Below are positions 1 to 8,760 of a DNA stretch of 64,000 bases, piece after piece; the stretch's first letter is position 1, and every line of letters begins with the position of its first letter. The stretch covers positions 124,001 to 188,000 of the forward strand of contig NZ_CANMCP010000003.1 in NCBI RefSeq assembly GCF_947496385.1, read 5' to 3'. The position numbers were made by a program, and so were the translations under genes. The stretch is from an uncultured Croceicoccus sp. (GTDB lineage: Bacteria > Pseudomonadota > Alphaproteobacteria > Sphingomonadales > Sphingomonadaceae). Below the pieces are notes generated by a model, which saw only the letters and a program-made list of their open reading frames with translations, searched no databases and had not been told where the DNA came from.

Positions 1-15
1 GCATCCTGTAATCCC

Positions 16-411
16 CTAGCTCCGCAGCCAGAACACCAGCCCCATCGCGAGATAGGCAAGGAACCAGAATCCCGCGTCGATGAACGCGATGGGCCGCGGA
101 TTGCGTTGATGCAGGTAGTTTGTCCAAAGCGCGGGAATGACGAAGGCGATCGCGACCCCGCCGCTCATCATCGGGTAGAGCCACCATTTCGCCGGGTCGA
201 TCCGCGCGAACATATGGCCGAGCATGGATGCGGAAACGAGCACCAGCACAAAAGTGCCGAGCACGGTGACGAACGGCCTGCGCCGCAGTTCCAGCCCGCC
301 CGGCCCGGCCCGCCGCACCAGCGGGCGTGCGAAGACCCGGTACCATCCCGCCGCGACCGCCATCACGGCCAGAGCGGCCAGAAACACCGCGAACCAATCT
401 ACCGGACCCAT
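16..411 (-). CDS. DUF1761 family membrane protein
   Basis: This is a 131-residue integral membrane protein resembling the DUF1761 family, for which no biochemical role is established. Four hydrophobic segments are visible at about residues 5-25, 47-68, 76-100 and 108-129, with a short basic loop after the first (RPLVRRAG, ELRRRP). The start is an ATG. It is transcribed away from rimO across a spacer of about 180 bases, so the two genes probably have separate promoters. It is intact and its base composition matches the neighbours. Function is unknown, and the family call rests on size and topology rather than a catalytic motif. Confidence 0.7.
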   Translation of the reverse strand: MGPVDWFAVFLAALAVMAVAAGWYRVFARPLVRRAGPGGLELRRRPFVTVLGTFVLVLVSASMLGHMFARIDPAKWWLYPMMSGGVAIAFVIPALWTNYLHQRNPRPIAFIDAGFWFLAYLAMGLVFWLRS

Positions 412-590
412 TCAATCTCCCGCCTTCTGCGCGTGACGTGTTACCGCATCCCGCCGCGCTAGACCACAGGACAACACATATTAAGTTCGCGGCGCTTTTG
501 CGTTCCTGCGCTGCGACGAAACGATCGCGCACCCCTTCGGTGGTGCGACGGCTGGCGTCGGCGCGCGCTTGGGTGTAGAGGCGCGGCGCA

Positions 591-1976
591 ATGACTGAAA
601 CCATGAACCACCCCACCCGGATCGACGCCGCCCCGAAAATCGGCATGGTCAGCCTCGGCTGCCCCAAGGCGCTGGTCGATTCCGAACGCATCCTGACCAA
701 GCTGCGCGCCGATGGCTATGCCATGTCGCCCGATTACGCGGGCGCGGACGTGGTGCTGGTCAACACCTGCGGCTTTCTCGATTCGGCGAAGGAGGAAAGC
801 CTGGAGGCGATCGGCGAGGCGATGGCCGAAAACGGCCGCGTCATCGTAACGGGCTGCATGGGCAACGAAGCCGAGGCCATCCGTGCGCGCTTTCCCGACA
901 TCCTCGCGGTGACCGGCGCGCATCAGTATGAGCAGGTCGTGAGCGCGGTGCACGATGCCGCGCCCGCCGCGCGCGGTCCGTTCGTGGATCTCGTGCCGCA
1001 GCCCGATATCAAGCTGACCCCGCGGCATTATTCCTATCTCAAGATTTCGGAAGGGTGCAATCATTCCTGCGCCTTCTGCATCATTCCGTCGCTGCGCGGA
1101 AAGCTCAGCAGCCGCCGGATCGATGCCGTCCTGCGCGAGGCGGAAAAGCTCGTCGCCGCGGGCACGAAGGAATTGCTCGTCATCAGCCAGGACACCTCGG
1201 CCTATGGCGTGGACGTCCGCCACGAGGAACGCCAGTGGCACGGCGAAACGGTGCGCACCCACATGACCGACCTCGCCCGCGAACTGGGCCAGCTGCGCAC
1301 GGGCGACGACATGGCGCCGTGGGTGCGGCTGCATTACGTCTACCCCTATCCGCATGTCGATCAGGTCATCCCGCTCATGGCCGAAGGGCTGGTGACGCCC
1401 TATCTCGACATTCCGTTCCAACATGCCAGCCCGTCGGTGCTGAAAGCCATGAAGCGTCCCGCGAACGAGGCGAAGGTGCTCTCCCGCCTCGCCAAGTGGC
1501 GCGAGATCTGTCCCGACATCACCGTGCGCAGCAGCTTCGTCGTCGGCTTTCCGGGTGAGACAGAGGATGATTTCCGCTATTTGCTCGACTGGCTGGAGGA
1601 AGCGCAGCTCGACCGCGTCGGCGGTTTCCGCTTCGAACCTGTCGAAGGGGCGGAGGCCAACACGTTGCCCGGCGCGGTGCCCGAGGCGGTGAAGGAAGAA
1701 CGCTACGCCCGGTTGATGGAAGTGACCGAGCGGATCAGCGCCGCCAAATTGCAGGCGAAGATCGGCCGCACCCTCCCCGTCATCATCGACGAGATCGGCG
1801 AACCGGACGAGGACGGCGACATCGGTGCCACCGCGCGCAGCCAGTCCGACGCGCCCGACATCGACGGCCACGTCTATCTGCGCAACGTGTCGCCCGCGCT
1901 GGTGCCCGGCGATATTGCCATGGCCAGTGTCGAGGATGCCGACGCGCACGATCTGTTCGGTTTCATCCCCGAATAA
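591..1976 (+). CDS. rimO: Ribosomal protein S12 methylthiotransferase RimO
   Basis: RimO is a radical-SAM methylthiotransferase that adds a methylthio group to the conserved Asp of ribosomal protein S12. The 461-residue protein has the full domain order. An N-terminal MTTase domain carries the second-cluster cysteines (C24 in SLGCPK, C60 in NTCGF, C89 in TGCMG). The radical-SAM core has the Cx3Cx2C motif ([12 protein letters not shown]156/C160/C163). A TRAM domain follows from about residue 385. Length is normal for the family. The ATG at 591 lies about 9 bases after a GAGG; an in-frame ATG at 603 is an alternative. RimO is distinguished from MiaB by the S12-type core sequence and the short region before the cluster. 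Confidence 0.97.
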   Translation: MTETMNHPTRIDAAPKIGMVSLGCPKALVDSERILTKLRADGYAMSPDYAGADVVLVNTCGFLDSAKEESLEAIGEAMAENGRVIVTGCMGNEAEAIRARFPDILAVTGAHQYEQVVSAVHDAAPAARGPFVDLVPQPDIKLTPRHYSYLKISEGCNHSCAFCIIPSLRGKLSSRRIDAVLREAEKLVAAGTKELLVISQDTSAYGVDVRHEERQWHGETVRTHMTDLARELGQLRTGDDMAPWVRLHYVYPYPHVDQVIPLMAEGLVTPYLDIPFQHASPSVLKAMKRPANEAKVLSRLAKWREICPDITVRSSFVVGFPGETEDDFRYLLDWLEEAQLDRVGGFRFEPVEGAEANTLPGAVPEAVKEERYARLMEVTERISAAKLQAKIGRTLPVIIDEIGEPDEDGDIGATARSQSDAPDIDGHVYLRNVSPALVPGDIAMASVEDADAHDLFGFIPE

Positions 1977-2075
1977 GCGCGCGCAAATGACCCAGCGGGG
2001 CGGAGGGCGGGTTCCCGCCGCGTCAGTCGACGATATTGGTTTGACGGCGACGGGGGCGGCGGGCATCACGCCCGC

Positions 2076-2837
2076 ATGGCCAGCACCGATCGCATCTATA
2101 CCGCCGCGCTCATCGTCATCGGCGATGAAATCCTGTCCGGGCGCACCCATGACAAGAATATCGCACAGGTGGCCAGCTGGCTTCAGGTGCAGGGCATTCG
2201 TCTTGCCGAGGTGCGCGTGGTCGCCGACACCATGGATGCCATCGTCGAGGCGGTGAACACGCTGCGCGCGCGCAACGATTACCTGTTCACCACCGGCGGC
2301 ATCGGCCCCACCCACGATGATATTTCGGTCGATGCGGTGGCCCGCGCACTGGGCGTGGACGTGGTGATTCATCCCGAAGCCCGCGCGACGCTGGAACGCT
2401 ATTACGCGAACAAGGGCGGTCTGAACGAAGGCCGCCTGCGCATGGCGCGCGTGCCGCAAGGCGCGGATCTCATTCCGAACGAACGGTCCGGTGCGCCCGG
2501 AATCCGCGTCGGCAACGTGTTCGTGATGGCGGGCGTCCCGCATATCACCGCGGGCATGCTCGACGCGTTGACCGGCACGCTCGAAGGGGGCGCGCCGCTC
2601 ATCTCCGAGACGGTCGGCGGCTGGATCCCGGAGAGCGAGGTCGCGGTCCTCCTGCGCGAGGTCGAGAAGGCCCACGAAAATTGCCAGATCGGAAGCTATC
2701 CGTTCTTTCGCGAAGGGCGCGTCGGTGCGAATTTCGTGATCCGCTCCACCGACGCGGACGATCTCACCAGCTGCATGGATACGCTATGCGAGGGGCTGGG
2801 CGAGCTCGGCTACGATTTCACCCCCGGCGGTATCTGA
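2076..2837 (+). CDS. CinA-type MoaB/MogA-like molybdopterin-binding domain protein
   Basis: This is a 253-residue protein of the competence/damage-inducible CinA N-terminal type, built on the MoCF biosynthesis fold that in relatives binds molybdopterin or acts as a nucleotide pyrophosphatase. Visible motifs are GDEILSGRTHDKN at about residues 12-24 and TTGGIGPTHDD at about 70-80. The C-terminal nicotinamide-nucleotide amidase domain of full CinA is absent, as in most alphaproteobacterial paralogues, so this is a stand-alone domain rather than a truncation. It follows rimO by about 100 bases on the same strand. The ribosome-binding site is weak. The exact substrate cannot be read from the sequence. 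Confidence 0.88.
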   Translation: MASTDRIYTAALIVIGDEILSGRTHDKNIAQVASWLQVQGIRLAEVRVVADTMDAIVEAVNTLRARNDYLFTTGGIGPTHDDISVDAVARALGVDVVIHPEARATLERYYANKGGLNEGRLRMARVPQGADLIPNERSGAPGIRVGNVFVMAGVPHITAGMLDALTGTLEGGAPLISETVGGWIPESEVAVLLREVEKAHENCQIGSYPFFREGRVGANFVIRSTDADDLTSCMDTLCEGLGELGYDFTPGGI

Positions 2838-2844
2838 AACCCGC

Positions 2845-3030
2845 TCAGCGGTCGTCTTCCCGGATTTCGCGATCGTGCTCGATATCCTCGCGCAGTTCGG
2901 CCGCGCCCGTGTCGGCGCGATGTTCCTGCGCGGCGGTTTCGTTCTTTCGATTCTTCGTGCGTGAATACAGAAGCGCCAGCAGCAAAAGCAGCGGCCCCCC
3001 GATCACGACGATAAGCCAGACGGTTGGCAT
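2845..3030 (-). CDS. Small single-span membrane protein
   Basis: This 61-residue protein has one N-terminal transmembrane helix (about residues 3-22, rich in Leu, Val and Ile), a short basic patch (SRTKNRKN) and then a strongly charged, Glu/Asp/Arg-rich tail that should face the cytoplasm. It starts with ATG and ends eight bases from the stop of the convergent CinA-type gene. The hydrophobic helix followed by a charged tail, and the lack of a competing frame, favour real coding. I recognise no family and propose no function. Confidence 0.6.
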   Translation of the reverse strand: MPTVWLIVVIGGPLLLLLALLYSRTKNRKNETAAQEHRADTGAAELREDIEHDREIREDDR

Positions 3031-3122
3031 GGATATATCCTTCGTTTGTGTCGTTGTGCCTGATCAACGAGTGTGGCGCCGCTTCTTTCCCGAACGGGCC
3101 CCGTCGCCACCCCGGCACGCAC

Positions 3123-3156
3123 GAAAAAGGCCGGCGGAAACACGTTCCGCCGGCCC
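3123..3156 (-). terminator. Intrinsic terminator of the secE-nusG-rplKA operon
   Basis: Read on the minus strand, an 11-bp stem (GGCCGGCGGAA paired with TTCCGCCGGCC, arms 45-55 and 29-39 of this hundred) closes a short loop and runs directly into five T residues. It lies about 30 bases past the rplA stop. This is a textbook rho-independent terminator. Confidence 0.9.
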
Positions 3157-3185
3157 CGTTCATTCAGGCATTGTCGCAGGAGCGA

Positions 3186-3884
3186 TCAGGCGCCCTCGAC
3201 CTCCGCCGTGTCGATCTTCAGGCCCGGGCCCATCGACGACGACATGGCGACCTTGCGGACATACTTGCCCTTCGCGCCCGACGGCTTCGCCTTGACGATC
3301 GCGCTCACCAGAGCGTCGAAATTCGCCTTCAGCTGTTCGTCGGTGAAGGACATCTTGCCGATGCCGGAGTGGATGATGCCGGCCTTTTCGACGCGGAATT
3401 CGACCTGGCCGCCCTTGGCGTCCTTGATGGCCTGTTCCACGTTCGGGGTCACGGTGCCGAGCTTCGGGTTCGGCATCAGCCCCTTGGGACCGAGCAACTT
3501 GCCGAGGCGGCCGACGACGCCCATCATGTCCGGGGTCGCGATCACGCGGTCATAGTCGAGATTGCCGGCCTGCATGTCTTCCATCAGGTCCTCGGCACCG
3601 ACCTTGTCGGCCCCGGCGGCGGTCGCCTTGTCGGCATTGTCGCCGCGCGCGAAAACCGCGACCTTCACGTCCTTGCCCGTGCCGGAGGGCAGCGACACCA
3701 TGCCGCGCACCATCTGATCGGCGTGGCGCGGATCGACGCCCAGGTTCATCGCGACCTCGATGGTCTCGTCGAACTTCGTCGTCTTCACATCGCGCAGCGT
3801 CTGCAGCGCTTCGTCCACGCCGTACAGCTTTTCAGCGTCCAGCTTTTCGTTGAGCATCTTCTGCTTCTTGGTCAGCTTGGCCAT
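3186..3884 (-). CDS. rplA: 50S ribosomal protein L1
   Basis: L1 forms the mobile L1 stalk of the 50S subunit, binds 23S rRNA, and in many bacteria represses translation of its own operon. The protein is 232 residues, normal for the family. It opens with [11 protein letters not shown] and contains the conserved SLPSGTGK stretch and the [16 protein letters not shown] signature. An open frame continues 28 residues upstream, but the ATG at 3884 gives the conserved N-terminus and lies four bases past the rplK stop. It is the last gene of the operon: no rplJ or rplL follows, and transcription ends at the terminator downstream. Confidence 0.98.
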   Translation of the reverse strand: MAKLTKKQKMLNEKLDAEKLYGVDEALQTLRDVKTTKFDETIEVAMNLGVDPRHADQMVRGMVSLPSGTGKDVKVAVFARGDNADKATAAGADKVGAEDLMEDMQAGNLDYDRVIATPDMMGVVGRLGKLLGPKGLMPNPKLGTVTPNVEQAIKDAKGGQVEFRVEKAGIIHSGIGKMSFTDEQLKANFDALVSAIVKAKPSGAKGKYVRKVAMSSSMGPGLKIDTAEVEGA

Positions 3885-3888
3885 GGGT

Positions 3889-4320
3889 TCAGCCCTCCAC
3901 CACTTCGAGACCCATCGAACGCGCGCTGCCTTCGATGATCTTGGTTGCCTGGTCGATGTCGTTCGCATTGAGATCGGCCATCTTCTGTTCGGCGATGGCG
4001 GACAGCTCGCTGCGCTTGATGGTTCCGGCCGAAACCTTGCCCGGCTCCTTCGAACCCGACTTCAGCTTCGCAGCCTTCTTCAGGAGGAAGGACGCAGGCG
4101 GCGTCTTCGTCGTGAAGGTGAACGAACGGTCGGCATAGACGGTGATGATCGTGGGGATCGGCATCGCCTTTTCCATGTCCTGCGTGGCGGCATTGAACGC
4201 CTTGCAGAATTCCATGATGTTCACGCCGCGCTGACCCAGCGCCGGGCCGATCGGGGGCGACGGGTTGGCGGCGCCGGCGGGCACCTGCAACTTGATGTAA
4301 CCGGTAATCTTCTTGGCCAT
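3889..4320 (-). CDS. rplK: 50S ribosomal protein L11
   Basis: L11 builds the GTPase-associated centre of the 50S subunit together with 23S rRNA and is needed for the stringent response. The 143-residue protein starts [12 protein letters not shown]. It carries the proline-rich N-terminal signature ([17 protein letters not shown]) and the C-terminal rRNA-binding domain ([15 protein letters not shown]). A good Shine-Dalgarno, AAGGAG, precedes the ATG. The 128-base gap to nusG is the longest in this operon and could hold an L1-responsive leader, though I do not see a definite regulatory fold. Confidence 0.98.
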   Translation of the reverse strand: MAKKITGYIKLQVPAGAANPSPPIGPALGQRGVNIMEFCKAFNAATQDMEKAMPIPTIITVYADRSFTFTTKTPPASFLLKKAAKLKSGSKEPGKVSAGTIKRSELSAIAEQKMADLNANDIDQATKIIEGSARSMGLEVVEG

Positions 4321-4448
4321 GGGGCCACTCCTTTTTCACACTGTCGGGCGCCCACGGGACGCCGTCATGTTAAGCGGTCAGACAGAAGACGAGCGCCTTC
4401 CTCCCGCATTCATTCCCGCGCCGGTTTTCGTCCCGGACGGGAAATCCC

Positions 4449-4985
4449 TTACTTGGAAAGCTCGACCTGTTCGAAGTCGAGTTCCACAGGCGTCGCGCGG
4501 CCGAAGATGGACACGCTGACCTTGACCTTGTTCTTGTCGAAATCGAGTTCCTCGACCACGCCGTTGAAGCTCGCGAACGGGCCGTCGAGCACCTTGACCG
4601 AATCGCCGATCTCGTAATCGACGTCGATCTCGCGCTTGGGCGCCGCGGCCATTTCGTCGCGCTGGCCGAAATAACGGGCGGCTTCCTTCTCGCTGATGGC
4701 CTGCGGCTTGTTGTTGGTGCCGAGAAAGCCGGTGACCTTGGGCGTGTTCTTGACGAGGTGATAGACATCGTCGTTCATCGCCAGCTTGGCGAGGACATAA
4801 CCGGGCATGAACTTGCGCTCGGTCTGCACCTTCTTGCCGCGCTTGACCTCGGTCACGGTTTCGGTGGGAACCTCGACCGCCTCGACCAGCTGGTCGAGAC
4901 CTGTCCGTTCCGCCTCGGCGAGGATCGATTCCTTCACCTTGTTCTCGAAACCCGAATAGGCGTGGATGATATACCAGCGAGCCAT
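4449..4985 (-). CDS. nusG: Transcription termination/antitermination factor NusG
   Basis: NusG binds RNA polymerase, suppresses pausing, and links it to Rho or to ribosomal protein S10. The protein is 178 residues, starting MARWYIIHAYSG. The NGN domain covers the N-terminal two thirds. The KOW domain is visible near residues 125-150 (IGDSVKVLDGPFASFNGVVEEL). A TTG directly upstream of the ATG could extend it by one residue, but the ATG gives the usual N-terminus. It sits between secE and rplK in the conserved order. Confidence 0.97.
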   Translation of the reverse strand: MARWYIIHAYSGFENKVKESILAEAERTGLDQLVEAVEVPTETVTEVKRGKKVQTERKFMPGYVLAKLAMNDDVYHLVKNTPKVTGFLGTNNKPQAISEKEAARYFGQRDEMAAAPKREIDVDYEIGDSVKVLDGPFASFNGVVEELDFDKNKVKVSVSIFGRATPVELDFEQVELSK

Positions 4986-5016
4986 CAAAAAATCCTGTCC
5001 TTAACCGTGTCGCGCG

Positions 5017-5211
5017 TCAGGCCAGCGTCAGCAGCCAGCGCACCACCGCGCCGAACAGCGAATCGATGCCCAGGAAGAACACCGACAGGATCAGCATCAT
5101 GATCCCGACGAAGATCGCCGTGGTGACGGTTTCCTGCCGGGTCGGCCAGACGACCTTGGACCCTTCGGCCCGTACCTGCCGGATGAATTCGCCGGGGCTG
5201 GTCTTCGCCAT
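5017..5211 (-). CDS. secE: Preprotein translocase subunit SecE
   Basis: SecE clamps SecY in the inner-membrane SecYEG channel. This is the short single-span form of 64 residues. It has an amphipathic helix containing the conserved EGSKVVWPTRQET motif (about residues 16-29) and one transmembrane helix at about 31-60. The ATG at 5211 gives the conserved MAKTSPGEFIRQ start; the frame is open further upstream but that part does not look coding. It is the first gene of secE-nusG-rplK-rplA. In many related genomes a Trp tRNA lies directly upstream; here that tRNA is 2.6 kb away, with a symporter gene in between. Confidence 0.96.
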   Translation of the reverse strand: MAKTSPGEFIRQVRAEGSKVVWPTRQETVTTAIFVGIMMLILSVFFLGIDSLFGAVVRWLLTLA

Positions 5212-5507
5212 TTGCGTGTTCCTCGCGCGGTTGAAATTGCCGGGTTCTCGCCAAGGGTTCATCGCCGCCCCGGCCGCATGATCGGGGAGAGGCGATCTAT
5301 TCCCATGTCGGAAAAACGTGTTGCCCCATAACCGGCCCTTGGCCCGAACGCAAGGGGTGCGCCGCGCGGGCTTTCGCGCCCGACGGATTGCGTGCGATCG
5401 TCGCGCGGGCCGCATCGGTGCAAAAATTGCAATGCGTGCTTCCCTTCGCGCATGCCAACCGATAGCACTTGCAACCAATCGTTACAAACAGGGGTCAAGG
5501 GACAATT

Positions 5508-7040
5508 ATGAGCGCAGCACCGCCCTCCACCGCACTGATCGACCGGGTCACCAATATTTCCGACTTCATCTGGGGCGGCAGCTGGGACGGGGTCGAAGTC
5601 AGTCCGATCCCGCCGATGGTGATCGTCCTGCTCGGCATCGGCCTGTGGATCATGATCGGCCTGCGCTTCTATCCCATCGTGAAGCTGGGCAGCGCGATCA
5701 CCGGCCTGTTCCGCGGCCGCAAGACTGCCGGCGCGGGCGAGATCAGCCCGTTCGCCGCATTGTCCACCGCATTGTCGGGGCAGGTCGGCACCGGCAATCT
5801 CGCGGGCGTGGCCACGGCCATCGCGCTCGGCGGGCCGGGGGCGGTGTTCTGGATGTGGATCACCGCGCTCGTCGGCATGGCGCTGGGCTTTGCCGAAGGG
5901 TCGCTCGCCATCCGCTACCGCGAAAAGACGCCGGACGGCACGTGGCGCGGCGGTCCGATGACCTATATCACGCAGGGGCTTGGCCCCAAATGGACGTGGC
6001 TGGCGATCCTGTTCTGTCTCGGCACGCTGTTTTCCGCGCTCGTGACCGGCAATTCGATCCAGTCGAACGAGGTGGCAAGCGGCCTCAACGAATTGTTCGG
6101 CATCGAACGCTGGCTCGGCGGGATCATCGTCGCGGTTGCGGTGTTCGTCGTCATCATCGGCGGGATCAAGTCGATCGGCTCCATCGCCGAAAAGGTCGTG
6201 CCGTTCATGGCGGCGGCCTATATCGCAATGGCGCTCGTCGCGCTGATCCTCAATTTCACCGACCTTCCCGAAACCTTCGGGCGCATCTTTGCCGGCGCGT
6301 TCAACACGCAATCGGCATCGGGCGGCTTTGCCGGCGCGGCGATCATCATCGCCATTCGTGCCGGCGTCGCGCGCGGGCTGTTCTCGAACGAAAGCGGCCA
6401 GGGTTCGACCCCCATCGCCCACGCCGTCGCACAGACCGACGATCCGGAGCAGCAGGGCCGCATGGCGATGCTGGGCACGTTCATCGACACCATCGTGATT
6501 TGCACGATGACGGCGCTCGTAATCCTCACGGTGGAGGGGAATTTCACCCATACGCTGGCCGACGGCACGGTCGAGCAGGTGCGCCACGTGTGGCAATCCG
6601 ACCTCGGCACGACGCAGCTTTCGGGCTTCGTCACCACCTCCGGGGCATTCGCCGCGGCGTTTCCCTATGCGGTCGGAGGCATTCCGCTCGGCACGCTGAT
6701 CGCGTCGGTGGCGCTGATCCTGTTCGTGTTCACGACGCTCCTCACGTGGAGCTATTATGGCGAGCGGGCGATCACCTTCATCTACGACCGCATTCCGGGT
6801 GCGAGCGCGGGGGGCGAGAAGATCCTGCACATCATCTGGCGCGTGATCTGGTGCATCGGCATCTATGTCGGCGCGACGCAGCCCTCGCAGCTCGTCTGGC
6901 GGTTGGGCGATATTTCCAATGCGGCGATGGCGTTGCCGAACCTCATCGCGCTCGCGGCGCTGTCGGGTGTGGTCTTCGCGCTGGCCCGCGGCAATCGCAC
7001 GGCGGGCAAGGACCACCACATCGATCCGCGCGACGATTGA
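5508..7040 (+). CDS. Alanine/glycine:cation symporter family protein (AGCS, AlsT type)
   Basis: This is a secondary transporter of about ten to eleven membrane helices that imports alanine or glycine with Na+ or H+. The 510-residue protein has the family signatures: the GTGNLAGVATAIALGGPGAVFW region (about 95-117), a central SNESGQGSTPIAHA motif, and many Gly-rich helices. The ATG at 5508 is preceded by AAGGGA; an upstream in-frame ATG at 5469 lacks a site. It faces away from secE across a 295-base spacer in which I see no clear riboswitch. Substrate preference cannot be decided from the sequence. Confidence 0.94.
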   Translation: MSAAPPSTALIDRVTNISDFIWGGSWDGVEVSPIPPMVIVLLGIGLWIMIGLRFYPIVKLGSAITGLFRGRKTAGAGEISPFAALSTALSGQVGTGNLAGVATAIALGGPGAVFWMWITALVGMALGFAEGSLAIRYREKTPDGTWRGGPMTYITQGLGPKWTWLAILFCLGTLFSALVTGNSIQSNEVASGLNELFGIERWLGGIIVAVAVFVVIIGGIKSIGSIAEKVVPFMAAAYIAMALVALILNFTDLPETFGRIFAGAFNTQSASGGFAGAAIIIAIRAGVARGLFSNESGQGSTPIAHAVAQTDDPEQQGRMAMLGTFIDTIVICTMTALVILTVEGNFTHTLADGTVEQVRHVWQSDLGTTQLSGFVTTSGAFAAAFPYAVGGIPLGTLIASVALILFVFTTLLTWSYYGERAITFIYDRIPGASAGGEKILHIIWRVIWCIGIYVGATQPSQLVWRLGDISNAAMALPNLIALAALSGVVFALARGNRTAGKDHHIDPRDD

Positions 7041-7376
7041 CTGCGATACGGATGACGGGATACGGGCCGCGGCGGAAATGATCGGGCGCGGCCCGTTTTC
7101 GCTGGTCTCGTCGTCCTGCTGCACCGGATCGACGGGCAGGGATACGCCCGTGTGGGATTCGATCCACGCGGTGCGCAGCGCTTCCATCTTGGCACGGATC
7201 GCCGGCTTTTCGCTTTCCCCGGCCTGGGCAAGCTGCATCTGCATCTGCGCGAGCACCATCGGGATGCGCAAATCGTCGCGTTCGCGTTGCAGCGGATCGG
7301 CCTTGCCCACCGCCGTCACCACGAGCCTCAGCCCGGCCTCGAATGAACAGAGCTGGTTATACTGATCCCGAGCCAT
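7041..7376 (-). pseudogene. Possible 3'-truncated coding remnant
   Basis: From an ATG at 7376 the minus strand encodes about 110 residues that look like genuine protein: MARDQYNQLCSFEAG, then a Gln/Met-rich helix (AQMQMQLAQAG) and an Ala/Glu/Lys-rich helix. GC-biased third positions match real genes here. The frame has no stop at the end of this region and runs on through the whole antisense of the symporter gene, where the translation loses protein character. I read this as the 5' part of a gene whose end was lost, but a fortuitous open frame cannot be excluded. I recognise no family. Confidence 0.3.
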
Positions 7377-7847
7377 CCGCCGACCTCGGCCTGGTTCTGC
7401 ATCAGGAGAGCAAGCTCGGACTGACAAATGGCGTTTGAACGGTCGATCAGTATATTGGCGAGTTAGTCAGGCCGCCGGGCGGTGCGCCGCCCGTCGTTAA
7501 GCCAAATAGCCCTCGCCACCGATGAAAGTCAGACAGTGAGATTGACGGCGCCGGCTGCGCCTCGTTTCCCGGCGTTGGAGAAACACGTCGGAACGCGGCG
7601 TATCGACGGTACAGGTGCGGCCATTCGCGGTCCTGTCGTCATGGGCTGGGCCCTACTGATAGGCGCCCGCGACAATCGGCTGCACCCGCACCGCGCCCTC
7701 GTCGATGCAAGCCGGCGGGAAAAGCAATGCCGCCCGCCGCCGGCGGACACGGGCGGCTCGGGCAGCATCATCCGATACGCCCCGGAAGACGGCGCAGGAC
7801 GCAATCGCGGCCCCTGATCAGGGACAATCCGGCGATGAACGGGAAAC
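7377..7847. other. Gene-poor stretch between remnant and tRNA-Trp
   Basis: No convincing intact gene lies here on either strand. It holds a 7-bp GC hairpin at 7476-7493 (CGGGCGG, loop TGCG, CCGCCCG) without a T-run. It also holds a stop-to-stop frame of 54 codons on the minus strand (7653-7817), whose last two dozen residues (LLFPPACIDEGAVRV and on to a TAG) resemble a protein C-terminus but which has no start codon. Decayed coding sequence is the most economical reading. Confidence 0.5.
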
Positions 7848-7923
7848 TGGCAGGAGTGGCAGGATTCGAACCCGCGGCCCTCGGTTTTGGAGACCGATGC
7901 TCTACCAACTGAGCTACACTCCT
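7848..7923 (-). tRNA. tRNA-Trp (anticodon CCA)
   Basis: The 76-nt minus-strand cloverleaf has a 7-bp acceptor stem (AGGAGTG with CACTCCT), a D arm AGCTCAGTTGGTAGAGC, an anticodon loop CTCCAAA (anticodon CCA), a T arm around GGTTCGAATC, discriminator G and an encoded CCA tail. All stems pair. It is transcribed toward the secE operon, as in relatives, but is separated from it by the symporter gene. Confidence 0.98.
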
Positions 7924-8043
7924 GCAGGTGGTGGCTCCTCTATCGCCTTCCCGCCGGGCTGACAAGCATTCAGTGCCCGAAAATCATGACCATGCCGCCC
8001 CGACGGGTGACACGTGCGCGGCCATACGCCATTATCGCAGGCC

Positions 8044-8760
8044 ATGACCCGAACGCTCACCTCCGAACACACCGGGATCATCGACCCGCAATTGCTGCTC
8101 CTCGCCTATCGCAGCGGGGTCTTTCCCATGGCGGATGCCCGCGACGATCCCGAAATCATGTGGATCGAACCGCGCGAACGGGCGATCATCCCGCTGAACG
8201 GGCTGCACGTGTCGCGCTCGCTCGCGCGGACCTTGCGGCGCGAACGGTTCCGCGTGACCTGCAATGCGGCGTTTGCCGAGGTGGTCGATGCATGCGCCGC
8301 GCCGCGACCGGACCCGGACAACGAAGACGGCGAAAGCTGGATCAGCCACCGGATCGCGGCGAGCTACCGCCTGCTCCATCGCCAGGGGCACGCCCATTCC
8401 TTCGAATGCTGGCAGGACGGGCGACTGGTCGGCGGGCTTTACGGCGTGGCGTTCGACCGGGTGTTCTGCGGCGAATCGATGTTCAGCCGCGTGTCCGATG
8501 CTTCGAAGGTCGCGCTGTGCTGGCTCGTCGCGGCGATGCGGGCCGCGGGCCTCGAATTGCTCGATTGCCAGTTCATGACGAGCCATCTGGAAAGCATGGG
8601 GGCGGTGCCGCTCCCCCAATCGCAATATCTGGAACTGGTGCGACAGGCATCGCGCGCCGGCGACGATCACATCCCCTTGCCGGAGGGTTATTCCTCGCTC
8701 GTTTCCGGCTCTTCCTCGCCGGGGAAGGACATCGCGCAATCCTTGACCCAGACATCGTAG
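8044..8760 (+). CDS. aat: Leucyl/phenylalanyl-tRNA--protein transferase
   Basis: Aat transfers Leu or Phe from aminoacyl-tRNA to proteins with N-terminal Lys or Arg, marking them for ClpS/ClpAP degradation (N-degron pathway). The protein is 238 residues. It shows the conserved LLAYRSGVFPMA near the N-terminus and the CQFMTSHLESMGA motif near residue 180, both in the GNAT-like catalytic domain. The ATG at 8044 (MTRTLTSEHTG) is preferred over one 10 codons upstream. Its 3' end overlaps the convergent DUF2155 gene by 73 bases, so its C-terminal tail of about 24 residues may be poorly conserved. Confidence 0.95.
   Translation: MTRTLTSEHTGIIDPQLLLLAYRSGVFPMADARDDPEIMWIEPRERAIIPLNGLHVSRSLARTLRRERFRVTCNAAFAEVVDACAAPRPDPDNEDGESWISHRIAASYRLLHRQGHAHSFECWQDGRLVGGLYGVAFDRVFCGESMFSRVSDASKVALCWLVAAMRAAGLELLDCQFMTSHLESMGAVPLPQSQYLELVRQASRAGDDHIPLPEGYSSLVSGSSSPGKDIAQSLTQTS

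Noticed and set aside
459-2675. A 738-codon minus-strand frame opposite rimO and the CinA-type gene
   Set aside because: The plus strand carries complete motifs of RimO and CinA; the antisense translation has no recognisable domain.
5212-5507. Possible glycine riboswitch upstream of the symporter
   Set aside because: AGCS genes can have one, but I do not find the paired aptamer motifs on the plus strand.
5259-7427. A 722-codon minus-strand frame covering the symporter gene
   Set aside because: Except for its first 110 codons it is the antisense of a clear AGCS transporter and reads as low-complexity Arg/Asp/His protein. Long antisense frames are common in GC-rich DNA.
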